Made by a program: the position numbers and the translations under genes. A stretch of DNA of 64,000 bases from contig JBANAY010000004.1 of the NCBI GenBank assembly GCA_037952775.1, positions 4,836,001 to 4,900,000 on the forward strand, given 5' to 3'. Positions 35,093-46,636 of the stretch are shown piece by piece (the first letter of the stretch is position 1; every line of letters starts with the position of its first letter). This DNA is from Clonostachys chloroleuca. Taxonomy: Eukaryota; Ascomycota; Sordariomycetes; Hypocreales; Bionectriaceae. The notes under the pieces are model-generated. The model made no database searches. It had not been told where the DNA came from and saw only the letters and a list, made by a program, of their open reading frames with translations.

Positions 35093-37665
35093 GCCGGCTG
35101 CTATCTATATATGCACCCGCTGCGTGGTTGTGCGCGACCGAATATCTGTGTGAAGCTGGGCTGTGCTTCGCTGTGCTGCGGTACCAAGTATGGAATCGAG
35201 TCGGTAAAGAAAAGACCAGGCTCTTGTGTGTGGGCCTGACCAATGTGATCCAGTTGTGCGTAGCAGGTGTGTATGTAACTCATCTGCGAGCAGCGGTAGC
35301 AAGCAGTATGGAGAAACAGCCAGTGGTCGAGGTGGTGTGGTCAACCAACCAGTGGGATACGCACAAGCAGACGCCTTTACCGCCACTGTGCCTGCTACCG
35401 TGCCCAACGGGAGTGGCTTGGGCCGTACCTCTTACCGGGAAGGCAGATAGACGACGGGTATCTGCCTGGAGAAGTTGCAGGGTGAAGGTGCAGTTGGTCT
35501 TACCATTAATCGATCCTGTGCTTGCGGAGCGGGGGAGCGAGCTTGCGACGATGTATGTATGAAGAACAAGCCTAATATGTAGGTGAATGATAATATGGGA
35601 CAGGCGGCGGCAAAACAGGCCACGATGATGAGCGATCGACGCTAGGAGCTGTAGCAGCAAGGGCAAGCAGCCAGGGCTTAATACTCGATCAGGAGACGGG
35701 GTTGTGGAAGAGGAGAGAGTCTCACGGACACGGAGGCACGGCGGGTGGCGCTGATAACAGGAGCTGGCGACAAGATGCCGGGAGGATGAGGATGCCCTAT
35801 GAGACAAGTGATTCACTCATTGCGCCGTGGTGAGCGGCGGCGAGGGATAGCTAGACAGGCCTTGATGGACAGAGGGAGAATAGCCTCATTCATCAATAGG
35901 GAGCCGAGATACGCTCCTCCAGCCAGTCCGGTCGCTGGGACGTGTCTTGCCCCATGACTGGATTTGTTGACAATAGTCGGCAGCCATGGGTGTGCGTGAC
36001 TGGTCGCTGGCAGGCATGCATCATGCATGTCGGCCCATCGATGGTCTCTATCGACGGCCTCAGAGGTCCATCTTAGAGCCTGGACGACCTGCTGTAGGCC
36101 GCTGCCATGGGCCGGGTGTGTGACTGTGGGTGGGTGCGGGTGTGCCCTCTGTACCCGCACAGCTGACGGTGCTTGGGGTGCATATCGGCAGAGCATAGGA
36201 TTGCTCTTATTGCGAGTTATACTCCGGATCTTATTGTTATTGATATTACTGCCATGCTCGGGTGTCGCTCCAGGCGATTAGCATGCAGGCAGGTGGATGG
36301 GGCAACGGGAAATACACCGCAGCTCTTGCTCTGCATCTTGTCGGTAGGTATCGCCAACGGCCGGCACAGCAGAGAGGCCTTGCCCCTGGGCGCGTTTGAT
36401 GTGATGTAGGTAGGGCTTGTGGCTCAATTTTCTCCGAATCATGCTGGCTGGCCACCATGTTCTGGGGCCATGGGCTGGTTGGTCAGGTTCTGGCTTCAGG
36501 TGCTCCCGCCTGATTAGCGTTCTTTGCTGGGTTGCAAGGTGCACTGTAGGCATGGGTAGACCTTGAAGCCAACCCTGTAAGGAGATACCGCCAGGGAATC
36601 GAGGGGCCTTTGAGGCCGTCGTCAGGGGGCCCAGTGGAGGGGTGGAGGGGTGGGCTCTGGAGGGGTCCATGGCTGTTTCGGCGTGGTGCATTGCCCTGCT
36701 GCCACGTCGAGCCAAGCAGCCCGGCATGCCGCTCCTGATCATTCAAGCACTTCGTCGCGCGCTGGAGTGATCGCAGCTGTCAGGCACCAACAGAGACACA
36801 CGCCTCATTGTGAATTGATGGTGTGATACAGCCCTTGGGGCTGTGAAAGTGGCAATGCAGCCATTCGTCTGCGTTCGACGAACATGCAAAATCACACAAC
36901 GGCTCGTGCGAGGAACACGAACCATGCGCGCATGGTTGGATCTCTTGGGGGACATTACATCATTGCTTTCCTCCCGTCTGTGCTATTGGGCTGGCGCTGC
37001 TTCTGTTTTCTGCAAGTCATCTACCAACCGCTGCGGTCGAGGCTGCTTTATCCTGCCCGTTATTCATATATCAAGTGGTCCTACATCATACCAATCCGTC
37101 TTAATTGGCTACCAATGTACTGTAGCAGGGAAAGAGGCCTGTATGTGGATTTGGGAGCTCTCGAAAGTGTCTGCATTAGTAGTGATTCACAGGGCTAAGA
37201 GGTCAAATATGTTCTCAAAGAGGCTGGCTGCAGAAGAATCCATAACTTCCTTGTTTCGTAGTGTCTTTTTATGTCATAACGTCCAGAAACCAAATCAATC
37301 TGTCAGAGTTGCAAACGATAACTCCAGTCCTAATTCCAACATTACTGAAAACAAAGGATACAATCTGAAATCCTTGATGTTAAATCTCCCTCCCCATCTT
37401 GTTGCTGCCTGTCAGCTCTCTGAGCTACGACTCAAATGTCGAATAACCTCATTCTGTTCCTGGGTAGTTGGATATCCCACAACAGACCCTGTCCCCTGTG
37501 AAACCAAAAGATTCCGACTAAATAAAGTGACCACTGTCCCTGCTTAGTGTGTAGTCAGTGCAATCCTACTTTTCAGATTAGGCGTTGCGTAGTCGCGCTT
37601 GCTGGAGCATCTGGGGAAGTATCCCCAAGTGCGGCGGAGCAGCGTGGGTCACAGCCCAAGAGGGC
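35093..37665. other. Gene-poor intergenic stretch
   Basis: 2.6 kb between the VOC gene start and the EMG1 stop. Several open frames (longest 36843-37547) show no family features, signal or codon pattern I trust. No repeats or tRNAs recognised. The left part should hold the VOC gene promoter. Confidence 0.5.
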
Positions 37666-38545
37666 TTACAAAACATCCCAGGCATCCTCGACAGCATGGC
37701 AGAACTTGCTGCAGGCGACACTTGCAGAGAGAGCGTAGTTGCTGATACCAATCTTCTCATCCACAAGTGAGTCGGCGAAATCGTCGTTGCCCTTGGCCAT
37801 GGCACCAACGAAAACGCAGATGCTCTCCTTGGGGCCGAGACCCTCAACGTAGTCTCGGACGCGAACGAGGGGAGCGTCAAAACTCAAAGTCACCTTTCGG
37901 CAGTTGGGTGGAAGGTGGTCAGTGATTGGGTTCGAGATTACGCGAAGCAGCTTCTCGTTCGAGTTTGTCGAACGGATCGAGAGGCGATGCAGCAGCTGGA
38001 CCATGAGACCAGCGAAGCGCTTGAATGTTCTAGGAATACGGACCGAAGGTGAGACCTCGATGAGGACTCCCTTGGCTGTGTGGATATAAATTTGGAGCCT
38101 GCCGGCTTTGTTGATGGGCGAGTCGAGCAATGTCAGTAGACACTATTGACGGGAACCAGTCAGCATGTTGAATGCGGACTCAAGCACTGTGTCGTAAAAG
38201 GGACACTTGATAGCAAAAGGCAGAGAGAGGCAGAACCTGGTGGGTAATGTCAGGACGGGCATCACTAATGTCCCGGCTCATTTTACGAAGAACACCGATG
38301 TGCTCATCACTGTTGAGGAGAGAGTATTTGTCTTCACGATGAACGCCATTTCGGCCAGTGCCTCCATGGGATGCTTTGTACGTTTCGAGGCTTGCGTTCG
38401 AGAGGACGACGATGAGACGTTGGGTGTCTTTGTCGGATGCGGGGATGGGTGTCTTTTGTTCGGCAACGAGCTGGGGCAACTGTGGAGGAGGAAGCGATTG
38501 CGTTCCTGCCATCATGTGTTGATCGTCGGTCAGCGAGAGCCCCAT
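37666..38545 (-). CDS. EMG1: EMG1/NEP1, 18S rRNA pseudouridine N1-methyltransferase
   Basis: SPOUT-class methyltransferase that modifies a hypermodified pseudouridine of 18S rRNA and is needed for 40S assembly. Exons 38237-38545 and 37666-38142 (junction [20 protein letters not shown]) give 261 aa from the ATG at 38545. Family blocks are [78 protein letters not shown] and [17 protein letters not shown]. The last forms part of the SPOUT knot. The N-terminus is poorly conserved: an upstream ATG at 38781 begins MASPSDRPTGVKRPSKKRPH and could be a first exon spliced in through a weak GTCAGA donor near 38675, so the true start is open. Confidence 0.92.
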
Positions 38546-39406
38546 TCTGGTTAATTGCAGAAGACAGGCAAAGCGAATCGGCTGGGCAATGGGGGGAGAG
38601 ACGTAGGGTAGCGGTAGTGGGATACCACCGGTTAATGAGCCAACGGGAAAAAAATTGCTTCAACAGCAATGTCTGACAGTCTGGGGATGTCGCGGTACAC
38701 GGATGAAAATGATTGGAAATTGTGAGGGCGCTTCTTACTAGGCCGCTTGACTCCTGTTGGACGGTCGGACGGTGATGCCATTTTTTTTTTTGTCTTCGTA
38801 CTTCCAGTCACAGGTTGGACACGTGAGGTCGGCGAAATTGATTCGCTGGAGCGTGTGATACGTCGATTATACGTTCTATGCAGGTAGCCCTAAAGGTTAG
38901 GAATAGAATTGAATGTCTGTGGAACAAAGATTGAGTGCGCTGGTGTTCAAGCTGTCTCCCAAGATGTGAGCAAGGTAGGAAGAGGAAGAAGAATAGAGGC
39001 GGGGAGTAATGCGATCAGGCTACTAGGTCCTAGAGAAAGTTCCCGAGAGCGCTGATATTTGTGTAGCGTAACAGAACACGAGTAGAACCGAGCCGAATGC
39101 GCCCAGTCAGGCCGACAACCGGCGCTGAATCGCTGTAATAGTGGTCCAGTGGAAGGATTGGTACCACCTACCAGGTGCAGCTAGCGACTGGTGCCAGCTT
39201 ACCCTGTTGCTGTGACCTGCCGCTCGCTTACCTAAGGCTGGAAGACCCTCAATCCCACTCTGTCCAATGAGATGCACGGATTGCTTCGAGAATCGCGACG
39301 AAAACTGAAGCCAAAATTTACTGCCAATTGATCCAGAGGGGAGGTCTCTCTGCGAACCGCCATATATCAAGCGTGCCACCCTCGTTCCCGGCATATACTC
39401 CATATA
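38546..39406. promoter_or_regulatory. Divergent EMG1/MRPS17 promoter region
   Basis: Holds both 5' leaders and possibly an EMG1 first exon (38675-38781). A T12 run lies just upstream of the ATG at 38781. No other gene seen. Confidence 0.5.
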
Positions 39407-39971
39407 ATGTCGTCAACCGTAGCAAAGGCTGCTCGCAGAGTCACCCACGAGCTCCATGGAGTCGTTGTTTCTGCTGGCCTCATGGACAAGACCGTCAAGG
39501 TCCGAGTGGGCGGTCAGAAGTGGAACAAGATAGTCAACAAGGTTCGTCCTCAACTAACGGGCTTTCGAGCTGATATGGCGATAATCTGCACATTACTAAA
39601 CGTTGCACGCCTCGCAGTGGTTTGCCGACCCGAAGCACTACCTCGTCCATGATCCCAATTCGTCTCTTCGCACCGGCGACGTCGTTTCCATTGCGCCCGG
39701 CTGGCCGACATCCCAGCACAAACGCCACTACGTCAAACACATAATTGCACCCTTCGGAGAGCCCATTGATAAACGACCACCTGTACCGACCCTGGAGGAG
39801 TTGATAGCCGAGAGAGAGTCCAAAAAGGAAGCCAAAGAGGAGCGCCGGACGGCAAGAAGGCAAGAGCAACATGAGAAGGCCGTAGAGGAGAAGCAAAGAC
39901 GCAAGGCCAAGCTAGCAAAGAAACAACATACACCTATCGAAACTATCGAGAACAGCTCGGCAGAACAATGA
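39407..39971 (+). CDS. MRPS17: Mitochondrial small-subunit ribosomal protein uS17m
   Basis: Two exons, 39407-39541 and 39618-39971 (VNK|WFADPKHYLVHD), 162 aa. The S17 OB-fold appears as HELHGVVVSAGLMDKTVKVR and YLVHDPNSSLRTGDVVSIAP, then KRHYVKHIIAPFG. The long charged tail (LEELIAERESKKEAKEERR onward) is a coiled-coil-like extension found in fungal mitochondrial S17. It binds 15S/12S-type rRNA in the mitoribosome. The start ATG begins MSSTVAKAARRVTH, fitting a short targeting N-terminus. Confidence 0.92.
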
Positions 39972-40290
39972 TATGAGCAGCCTAACTGGGCGACGGGCGA
40001 TCTGTGAAAGGATTAGGACTTGTTCAACTCCATATCCGAGGGAGTTAATGAGCGAGACACGAAAGCATATGTCCTGGGGCACGGTCATGTATTTTCAGGG
40101 AATGTAAGAGTACAAATATTTTGGCTTGGTGATATCATGGGAGGGGCTCACTACGCATGCCCTGTATAAACTGTACAATAGGCCCTTCTTATGGCTGCAA
40201 TGCAATGACTCAATTTGATGCGGAGCCAAGTATCGTGTGTAATGGTATTTATCATTTATATCGCTGACTTGTAATTGAACCTTGGTCTTT
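39972..40290. other. Convergent 3' region MRPS17/AAA ATPase
   Basis: 320 bases between stops. No gene seen. Confidence 0.6.
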
Positions 40291-42958
40291 CTACCCTCCT
40301 CTTTCGCCAAATTCCTTGGCCCAGTCCTCGTATTCCTTCAACCCAGCCTTGCCAACACTTGGTCGGATAGACCTTAAACTATTTTCGAAATCCTGAAGCA
40401 TAATTGGGCGAATTTCGTCCATTGTCATTTGTAGTAATGCATCCCCCAAAGATCGTAACGGGCCCATTGCGGCATCTTTGGCGAGTGCTGTTATGTCCGA
40501 TCCGGAGAAACCTACATTTGAGAATGAGTATACGTGCTCTCTAAACTTAGTGGGAGAGGGACTAAAAAAAAAACTCGAGTAACTTACCGTCTGTTAGTTC
40601 AATCAACCGGTCGACATCCTCTTCCGCCAGGCTGTGCTTCTGCAGAGCAAGTAATGTCTGAAGTTGAGTTTTGCGGGTTTCAGGCTCAGGTAGAGGGATA
40701 TACTGTCGTCTAACAAACCGGCGACGAGCAGCTTCATCGATGGCCCACGGTAAATTTGTTGCGGCTAGGACGAGAACTCGGTTTGCATCGCCACGTTCCT
40801 TATCTCGTTCCGTCGTCTCCCTCCCAGCGGCGGCTCGTTGTAAGTCGCTCCACTGGATAAGGAATTCGGTTTTGATCCTGCGTGTTGCCTCGTGCTCTCC
40901 TGACCCTGATCGCTGTGAGAGTAACGAATCGATCTCGTCCACGAATATGATGCTTGGTGCTAGCAACTTGGCCAAGCCAAACAGTGCTTTGACTAGTTTC
41001 TCCGACTCTCCAAGAAACTTGCTCGTCAAGCTACTCGCTGATATCGAAAAGAACGTTGATTTGGACTCGGTGGCCACCGCCCGTGCGAGCATAGTCTTTC
41101 CAGTACCCGGGGGCCAAATAGTAGCATTCCTCTGGCTGGTTCTCGCAAGCCCATGAACAGATCGGGGCGGAGGAAGGGATAGACGACAGCCTCTCGAAGT
41201 GCATTTTTCGCAACCTCTAAACCAGCGACGTCGCCCCATCGCACTTCATCGCCTTGAACAACAATGTCATTGAGAATTTGTTTGGCAGCGGTTTCATCAA
41301 TGCCGGAAGGGAGGTTCTTAAGGATAGCAGCCTTTCGCTTTTTCCAAGCAGTATCTTCGGTCACTTCTTCATTGGTAGAGGAGCTGTCTGGACTGCCAGG
41401 ACGTTCAGTGTTTTCGGATTCGGCAGTTTTTCTTCGTGCTGGCGTTGGTCTAACAGCCCGCTTTTCATTATCACCGTCGTCAGAACTGGTAAATGTCCCT
41501 GAATGCGAGCTGGAATGTCGTTTCTTCCTGGGAGACTCACTCCCTTGCTCCGATTGTGTCTTGGGTGTTCCCACAGGTCGCCTTGCGATTGGCTTCTCTC
41601 TTATAGGCAGGCTATAGGAAGACTTCCCAGATACACCAGCAGAGCCCTCTGAAACGGCCATGTCGTGACGTTGTTCTGTTCGAGAAATTTTCGAAGGTGC
41701 TGATGCAGGCGATCTAGTAGGTGGGTGTCTCTCAATCCGGCTGATACCATGATCTGAAGAAGAATGATCGAGTGCCGATGTTGAGTTTAACGCGCTTGAT
41801 GCAGCACTAACAGATATGTTAGAAGAAGGGCTGAGATACTCATCCGAATGCCTTGTCCCGGAAACATTTCCACTATTGACTGCCAGATCATGTTCTCGAG
41901 CTGTCACTAGTCGTCGAGAGTGACTATCCCAGTGCAAGTGAGGCGATCCTGTTCTTCGAGTATGCTCTGCTGAGTGACGCTGGCTAATGGATTGGGGAGC
42001 TGAGGACTTTTCCGAAGTTGATGCTCGCGATGCCTTCTCACGTGAGCTTAAAGCACTCCAAGCCAAAGTGGCAGCTTTGCTTGGGCCTTCCCCAGCGGGT
42101 TTGGAAGATTTCCGCAAGCCTTTTGGAAGTTTATCACTTGACCTCCCCGACCGCAAGGTAGTCCTCATGGTGTATCTGTCTGGACTTGGGCTGTGAGTTG
42201 GATGGCCATCCTGGGCGCTGCTCCTCTCAGGCGATGGAACTCTTTGCGTGGAATCGAGCGGAGCTGATAACACTGCATTTAGAGTCGAACTCGAACTGGG
42301 ACTGGCTCGGCTTGATGCCGCGGCGTCGGATGTTGCGCGAGGTGGTAACGGAGGCCTCGAAGACCTGGGAGATGGCCGGGCTGGGCGCGAGAGCTGCGAA
42401 TATGTGACGGCGGGGATGGTACCGTCTCCGATAGAGCCCTTGGGAGTCCCACCCGCCTGTGAAGATTCCTGGCCGTTGATAAATTTTCCATTCGTCGGAT
42501 TTGAAGAAGACGAGGCCGCCTCTTGCCGTGATACACGCAGGGCCTCTAATAGGTCTATCCTCTCCTTGCACTGAAGTTCCAATTCTTTGAGGGCATCAAT
42601 CAACGCTCTTTCAGTGTCCGTTTTCGTCGCATACATCGGTAAGGCTTTGTTGGCGTTATGGTCGTAGATTTGGTCCAGCGCATTTCTCCAATGGCGCATG
42701 GCCTCGACTTCGTTGCCCTATGAGAATGGCGCTGTTAGTCAATGACCTAGCAGCCGGTGTCGAGAAGGAGAGCATAGCAACGTGATCCAACACAGGCCGG
42801 GCCTCTTCTCGGGAAAGATGGGCGAAGGCTGTCCTAGGATGATAACGAACCTGACTTTCATGATATACAGCTGTCGAACAACTCAGGTAACTATCGTCGT
42901 ATGTCTTTTGAAGCACGGTCAAGGCCTTGTTCCGCGACATTGCACTGGAGGCAGGCAC
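40291..42958 (-). CDS. AAA ATPase of the SAP1/YTA6 (spastin-fidgetin) group, frameshift in Walker A
   Basis: Exons 42851-42958, 40588-42717 and 40291-40511, giving 819 aa with one base restored. The N-terminus resembles a MIT-like helical region ([20 protein letters not shown], then [15 protein letters not shown]). A disordered Ser/Pro-rich middle follows. The AAA module begins [20 protein letters not shown], with Walker [21 protein letters not shown], sensor 1 [20 protein letters not shown] and the family C-terminal helix ([10 protein letters not shown]). Related ATPases cut microtubules or disassemble ESCRT-III; the exact role is not decided by sequence. At G5 41109-41113 the frame reads [10 protein letters not shown], while one more base gives [15 protein letters not shown], the Walker A motif. 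As written the ATPase would lack its catalytic half. Confidence 0.9.
41109..41113 (-). other. Apparent 1-base deletion in a C5 run (frameshift in Walker A)
   Basis: Coding strand GGC CCC CGG GTA; a sixth C gives GGC CCC CCG GGT ACT GGA AAG, i.e. GPPGTGK. The motif is invariant, so the missing base is strongly implied. Confidence 0.85.
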
Positions 42959-43638
42959 ATAGTAGGCCTAGCATTCGCCGTCTGTACCAGGACAATACAA
43001 GGGCGTGCGCAAAGAGGTAGCGACCGGATTGCTACAAGGTTGTTCACGTAGCTGCGCCTTGGGAGGGTTGATCGAGGTGAGTGGGCTGGTGGGCCATACA
43101 ACCTACGACGTAATGAGCATGTACCTTCAGCCTTCTTGTTGATGCAGCTGGAGGGGAAAAAGCAAGTGCGTGCCACTGTGATAGAGGACCCAACGCTAAG
43201 TCCTAGGCAGGGTACATCTACTGTAGGCACTGGTGCACCCACAACCGTGGGCTAGGAAGAGAACCCACGTGCTCTCCTGCATTACACCATCTCGGTTGTT
43301 GAATTCCCTATAAGCTGATATTTGAAGCAATGGAATATTCATTGAATGCAGAGGCTCTCTTTACCTACCAGAGCCCTACAGTGTGGTGCCTCTGTACACG
43401 GGCTTTGCGCGTGCCCGCTAAATGCTCACCTCTAAATTAGTACCTTCCAGGCGAGCTGATGGGAGTTTAGTGACGTCAGCGGGCGTGGCCCAGCTTTGGC
43501 CGTTCGCGGCTGTGCTGCGCAACGTCAACGATAAGCGATGGACCAAAGCGGCCATGAGACGGCATGGGGTAGCGACTGTATGCAGAGGAAAACTCTCGCG
43601 GATGCTGGATATGTATTCTATGTGCAATATGCTATATT
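42959..43638. other. Intergenic, AAA ATPase promoter
   Basis: 680 bases upstream of the AAA gene and downstream of COG6. No gene seen. Confidence 0.6.
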
Positions 43639-45788
43639 CTACGACAACAAAACACGGATTTCTGCTGTGGTCCTAGGGAACGCCTTTCTGAGCTCTCCTC
43701 CCTCGCCGGATTCACTGCTGCCATCTTCTTCCTCAAGGCTAGCAGCGTCCGCAGCTATTACCGCCTTCTCTAGTTTCTCGAAGTCGGTGCAAAATTTCTC
43801 AGCTGCTTCCTCAGTGATTCGGCGCGCCATGGCTGAATCCTGAAGATGCTTGAGCCTGTCTATAGCATCCATAAGTGCTGACGGCAGGAAGTCGTCCAGA
43901 CTTTGGCTTGCCTGAGCCAGGGTCTGGGGGTCGTTCAATTCTTCGGCTTCCTGTCCCTCTTTTCGAGCAGCGTCGAGCATATCTTGGAGCCCTGAACCTT
44001 CGGAGAAGAACGAGTATTGGCTCTCGGTTAATTCTGCTGATGCTAACTTGAGCTTTTCTTGGACTTGTTGTAGCCTAGACTCTGTGAAGTCGAAGTCGTC
44101 TAGGCATGAAACGGCAGCAAGCCGACAGTTAATGAGGAAAATGGCGTCATCCGGCGCTTTCATTGACTTGGCCATGTTCTCACAGCCGAGGATAAAAGGA
44201 TCGAATGCTTCAGCCAAAACGCTGTCGAAGCCGGTTTTGCGATCGTCGGACGAGGACAAAGATGAGTCGTATGTTTGAATAAACGAGCCCAGTTGCTTGA
44301 GAGAGTCCTGCAAAAATGAAGGGGGACCAAGATCTGATGGCGCCTGCTGGAATTCGCTCTGTAAGTTCCCAATATGTTCCCGAACAAGCGCTCGGAATTG
44401 GCGCATTGCTTCTGCCTGAAGGCTTTGGACAACTTCGACAAGAGTCGATTCGCTAGTGAGAAGCCTCTCAAACATTACGCCATAGAAGCCAATATGATTT
44501 GCCAGCTTGTATGCCTGGACTATTTCCTCATTTGAATGGATCACCTGTTCAACTCTCTGGCGCAGCAATCTTGCAGCACCAGAAATATCGTGATCCACAA
44601 GATCGTGTAGAGCCTTCAGAGCGTTGAATTCGCCCTCGTATTCATCCTCATCATCGACAAGACGCCATACTTCGGCATCCCTCCCGGATTTTAACCCTTT
44701 AGCAAGTTCTTCTCCCTCCGCCACGAACAAAATTTCGAGCGCCTCTCTCTCACTTACAGTTGCCGAATGAATCCAGGCCAACATGTCGCCCACATAGCGA
44801 AGAGGGTCGTGAGCGGCCATATCTATTGGCTTCAGAGAAGGATCCTCTACCTCTGACGACGAAACACCGGTCAACGCTGCTAGGAATGCGTCAGATAAGA
44901 TTCTTTCTCGGGCCTCTGCAAAAAAGTCAAGGCAGTTCTGGAAGAGCGATGGTCGTTCTGCGAGAACTCGTAGAGCACGCCGTATGGAGTGGTTCATCTG
45001 GGGGTTTTCGAGGTTGAGTGTTTTGAATTCTCGTTGGACCCATTTGTAAAGCTTTTGGAAACCAAGATTGATATTTTTGGACGTTTGTTCCATCAGCTCA
45101 AGCCCCAATGTTTGTTTTTCAAAGCCAAGCAAGACCTCACAATCCTTGCTGATCGCCTTTGCTTTAGCGAGAGCGTTGAAGAAGCGATCGTCAACGGGCT
45201 CAGAAGTCATTACCAATGAATCTACTTCATCAGAAGACAAGATGAAATGATCCTTGAAAGCTACAAGGACCTGCTGTTTTGTTTCAATTTGCGCACGCTG
45301 CTCCAACAGGGAGGCGGCCTCCGTCAGAGCTGGCTCTGTCTGAGAGTGCGCAGATTCAATCTGTCTCTTGACTTCCATGTAGCTCGAGTTGAGCTTGTCA
45401 ACTGTATGCTTTATACGACGTAGTTGCTGGAAGTGGTTTATTTAGTCTTGCCCAACAATCCATGGATAGTAGATTAACCCACCTCAGCTACTCGACCAAA
45501 CTCGCCGATAACGACGCTGTTGCAGTCAATGACCTCTTTTTGAAGATCAAGGCGAAGGTGGCGCCTTGTCTCGGCATCATTCTGAACCCCTCGCTCATCT
45601 ATAAGCGCGAGTGCATCCCGGAACTCCGTATCGGAATAAGATGTTGACAGGACCGATGTGACCTTTGACGTGAATGCGAGTGAACCTTTGTTGCTGGACA
45701 GCCCAGGGCTGTATGGAGATGGAAGACCACTGTCTGAAGGATCGCGAGCCGGCATGCTTTTCATAGAAAGATTTGGCTTGGGAGCCAT
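43639..45788 (-). CDS. COG6: Conserved oligomeric Golgi complex subunit 6
   Basis: Subunit of the COG tether acting in retrograde traffic within the Golgi; in yeast COG is also needed for Atg9 sorting. Two exons, 45483-45788 and 43639-45426, giving 697 aa. The N-terminus ([20 protein letters not shown]) is disordered and precedes the helical COG6 N-domain ([40 protein letters not shown]). Further blocks: [58 protein letters not shown] and [20 protein letters not shown]. Length and order match fungal COG6. It is divergent from ATG9. Confidence 0.94.
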
Positions 45789-46636
45789 GTTTAACGTTTT
45801 GTTTCTAGGCCAGTTTAGATGGGAGGCTTGATTCCGTAATGAGATTGCGATCGAAGAAGAAACGTGTCATGCCATTCCCAGTTCGTATTGGGAACTGCTG
45901 GCTAGGTTTGTGATAGCTACAACTAAGGAAAATAGGAGCTTATCAAGTTGGTGATGACTGACAGGCCGAATCACGGCCTCGTAGCTATGCGGCGCGCCGA
46001 CTCCCTTCCAGACACATCTCCAGGCTTTGGCCAATCTGGCTCGTTGCCCTGGTCTTAGTGCCAAGACATATGACCTAACAGCCTGGTGGGTGCAGGCGGT
46101 GGCTGTTACCTGGGGTATGTCCGGCAGTATAGCTCTCACCGCCCGCTCCAGGCCTCCATCATCCATCGTCAGTGAATGTGTCATCCATCCATAACTCTCT
46201 GGGTAGTAGGTGGCTAGACCTCAACTTGGGTCGCTGTGTATTTGTGACCTCACTTTTATCTCCATTCACTACAGCGCATACAATCTGTCGCCTTCGGCGA
46301 GCTTTATTGACAAGTGCGAGCGCGCATCAGCAGTGGGCCCGCACCTTACTCCTCCCACTGGTGGCACATGGCATTGAGGTCATGTTATCTTGATCACAAT
46401 ACCTGACGCCTCACGGGCCAACGACGAAAAGTCATTTTCACTGATACTACCGCCCTTCTCGTTTACGTCCCTGCTCTATCAAGTGCTCCAGGAGGTCCAG
46501 TGAGGTTTAGTGGAAGACCTTCTTCGAAACCCTTTGAACGTCGAACCTCCTCTCTACGATTTTGATCTTGACCAGATTTTGTTCGACATGACCATATAGA
46601 TTTTCTCGTCACGAATTCAGCTGCGTCGCTTTGGAT
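45789..46636. promoter_or_regulatory. Divergent COG6/ATG9 promoter region
   Basis: 848 bases between two start codons, with both promoters. Open frames at 45867-46184 and 46172-46393 have no family features. Confidence 0.5.

Noticed and set aside
36843..37547. 234-codon plus-strand open frame
   Set aside because: No domain, irregular composition and no exon structure; likely chance in a gene-poor stretch.
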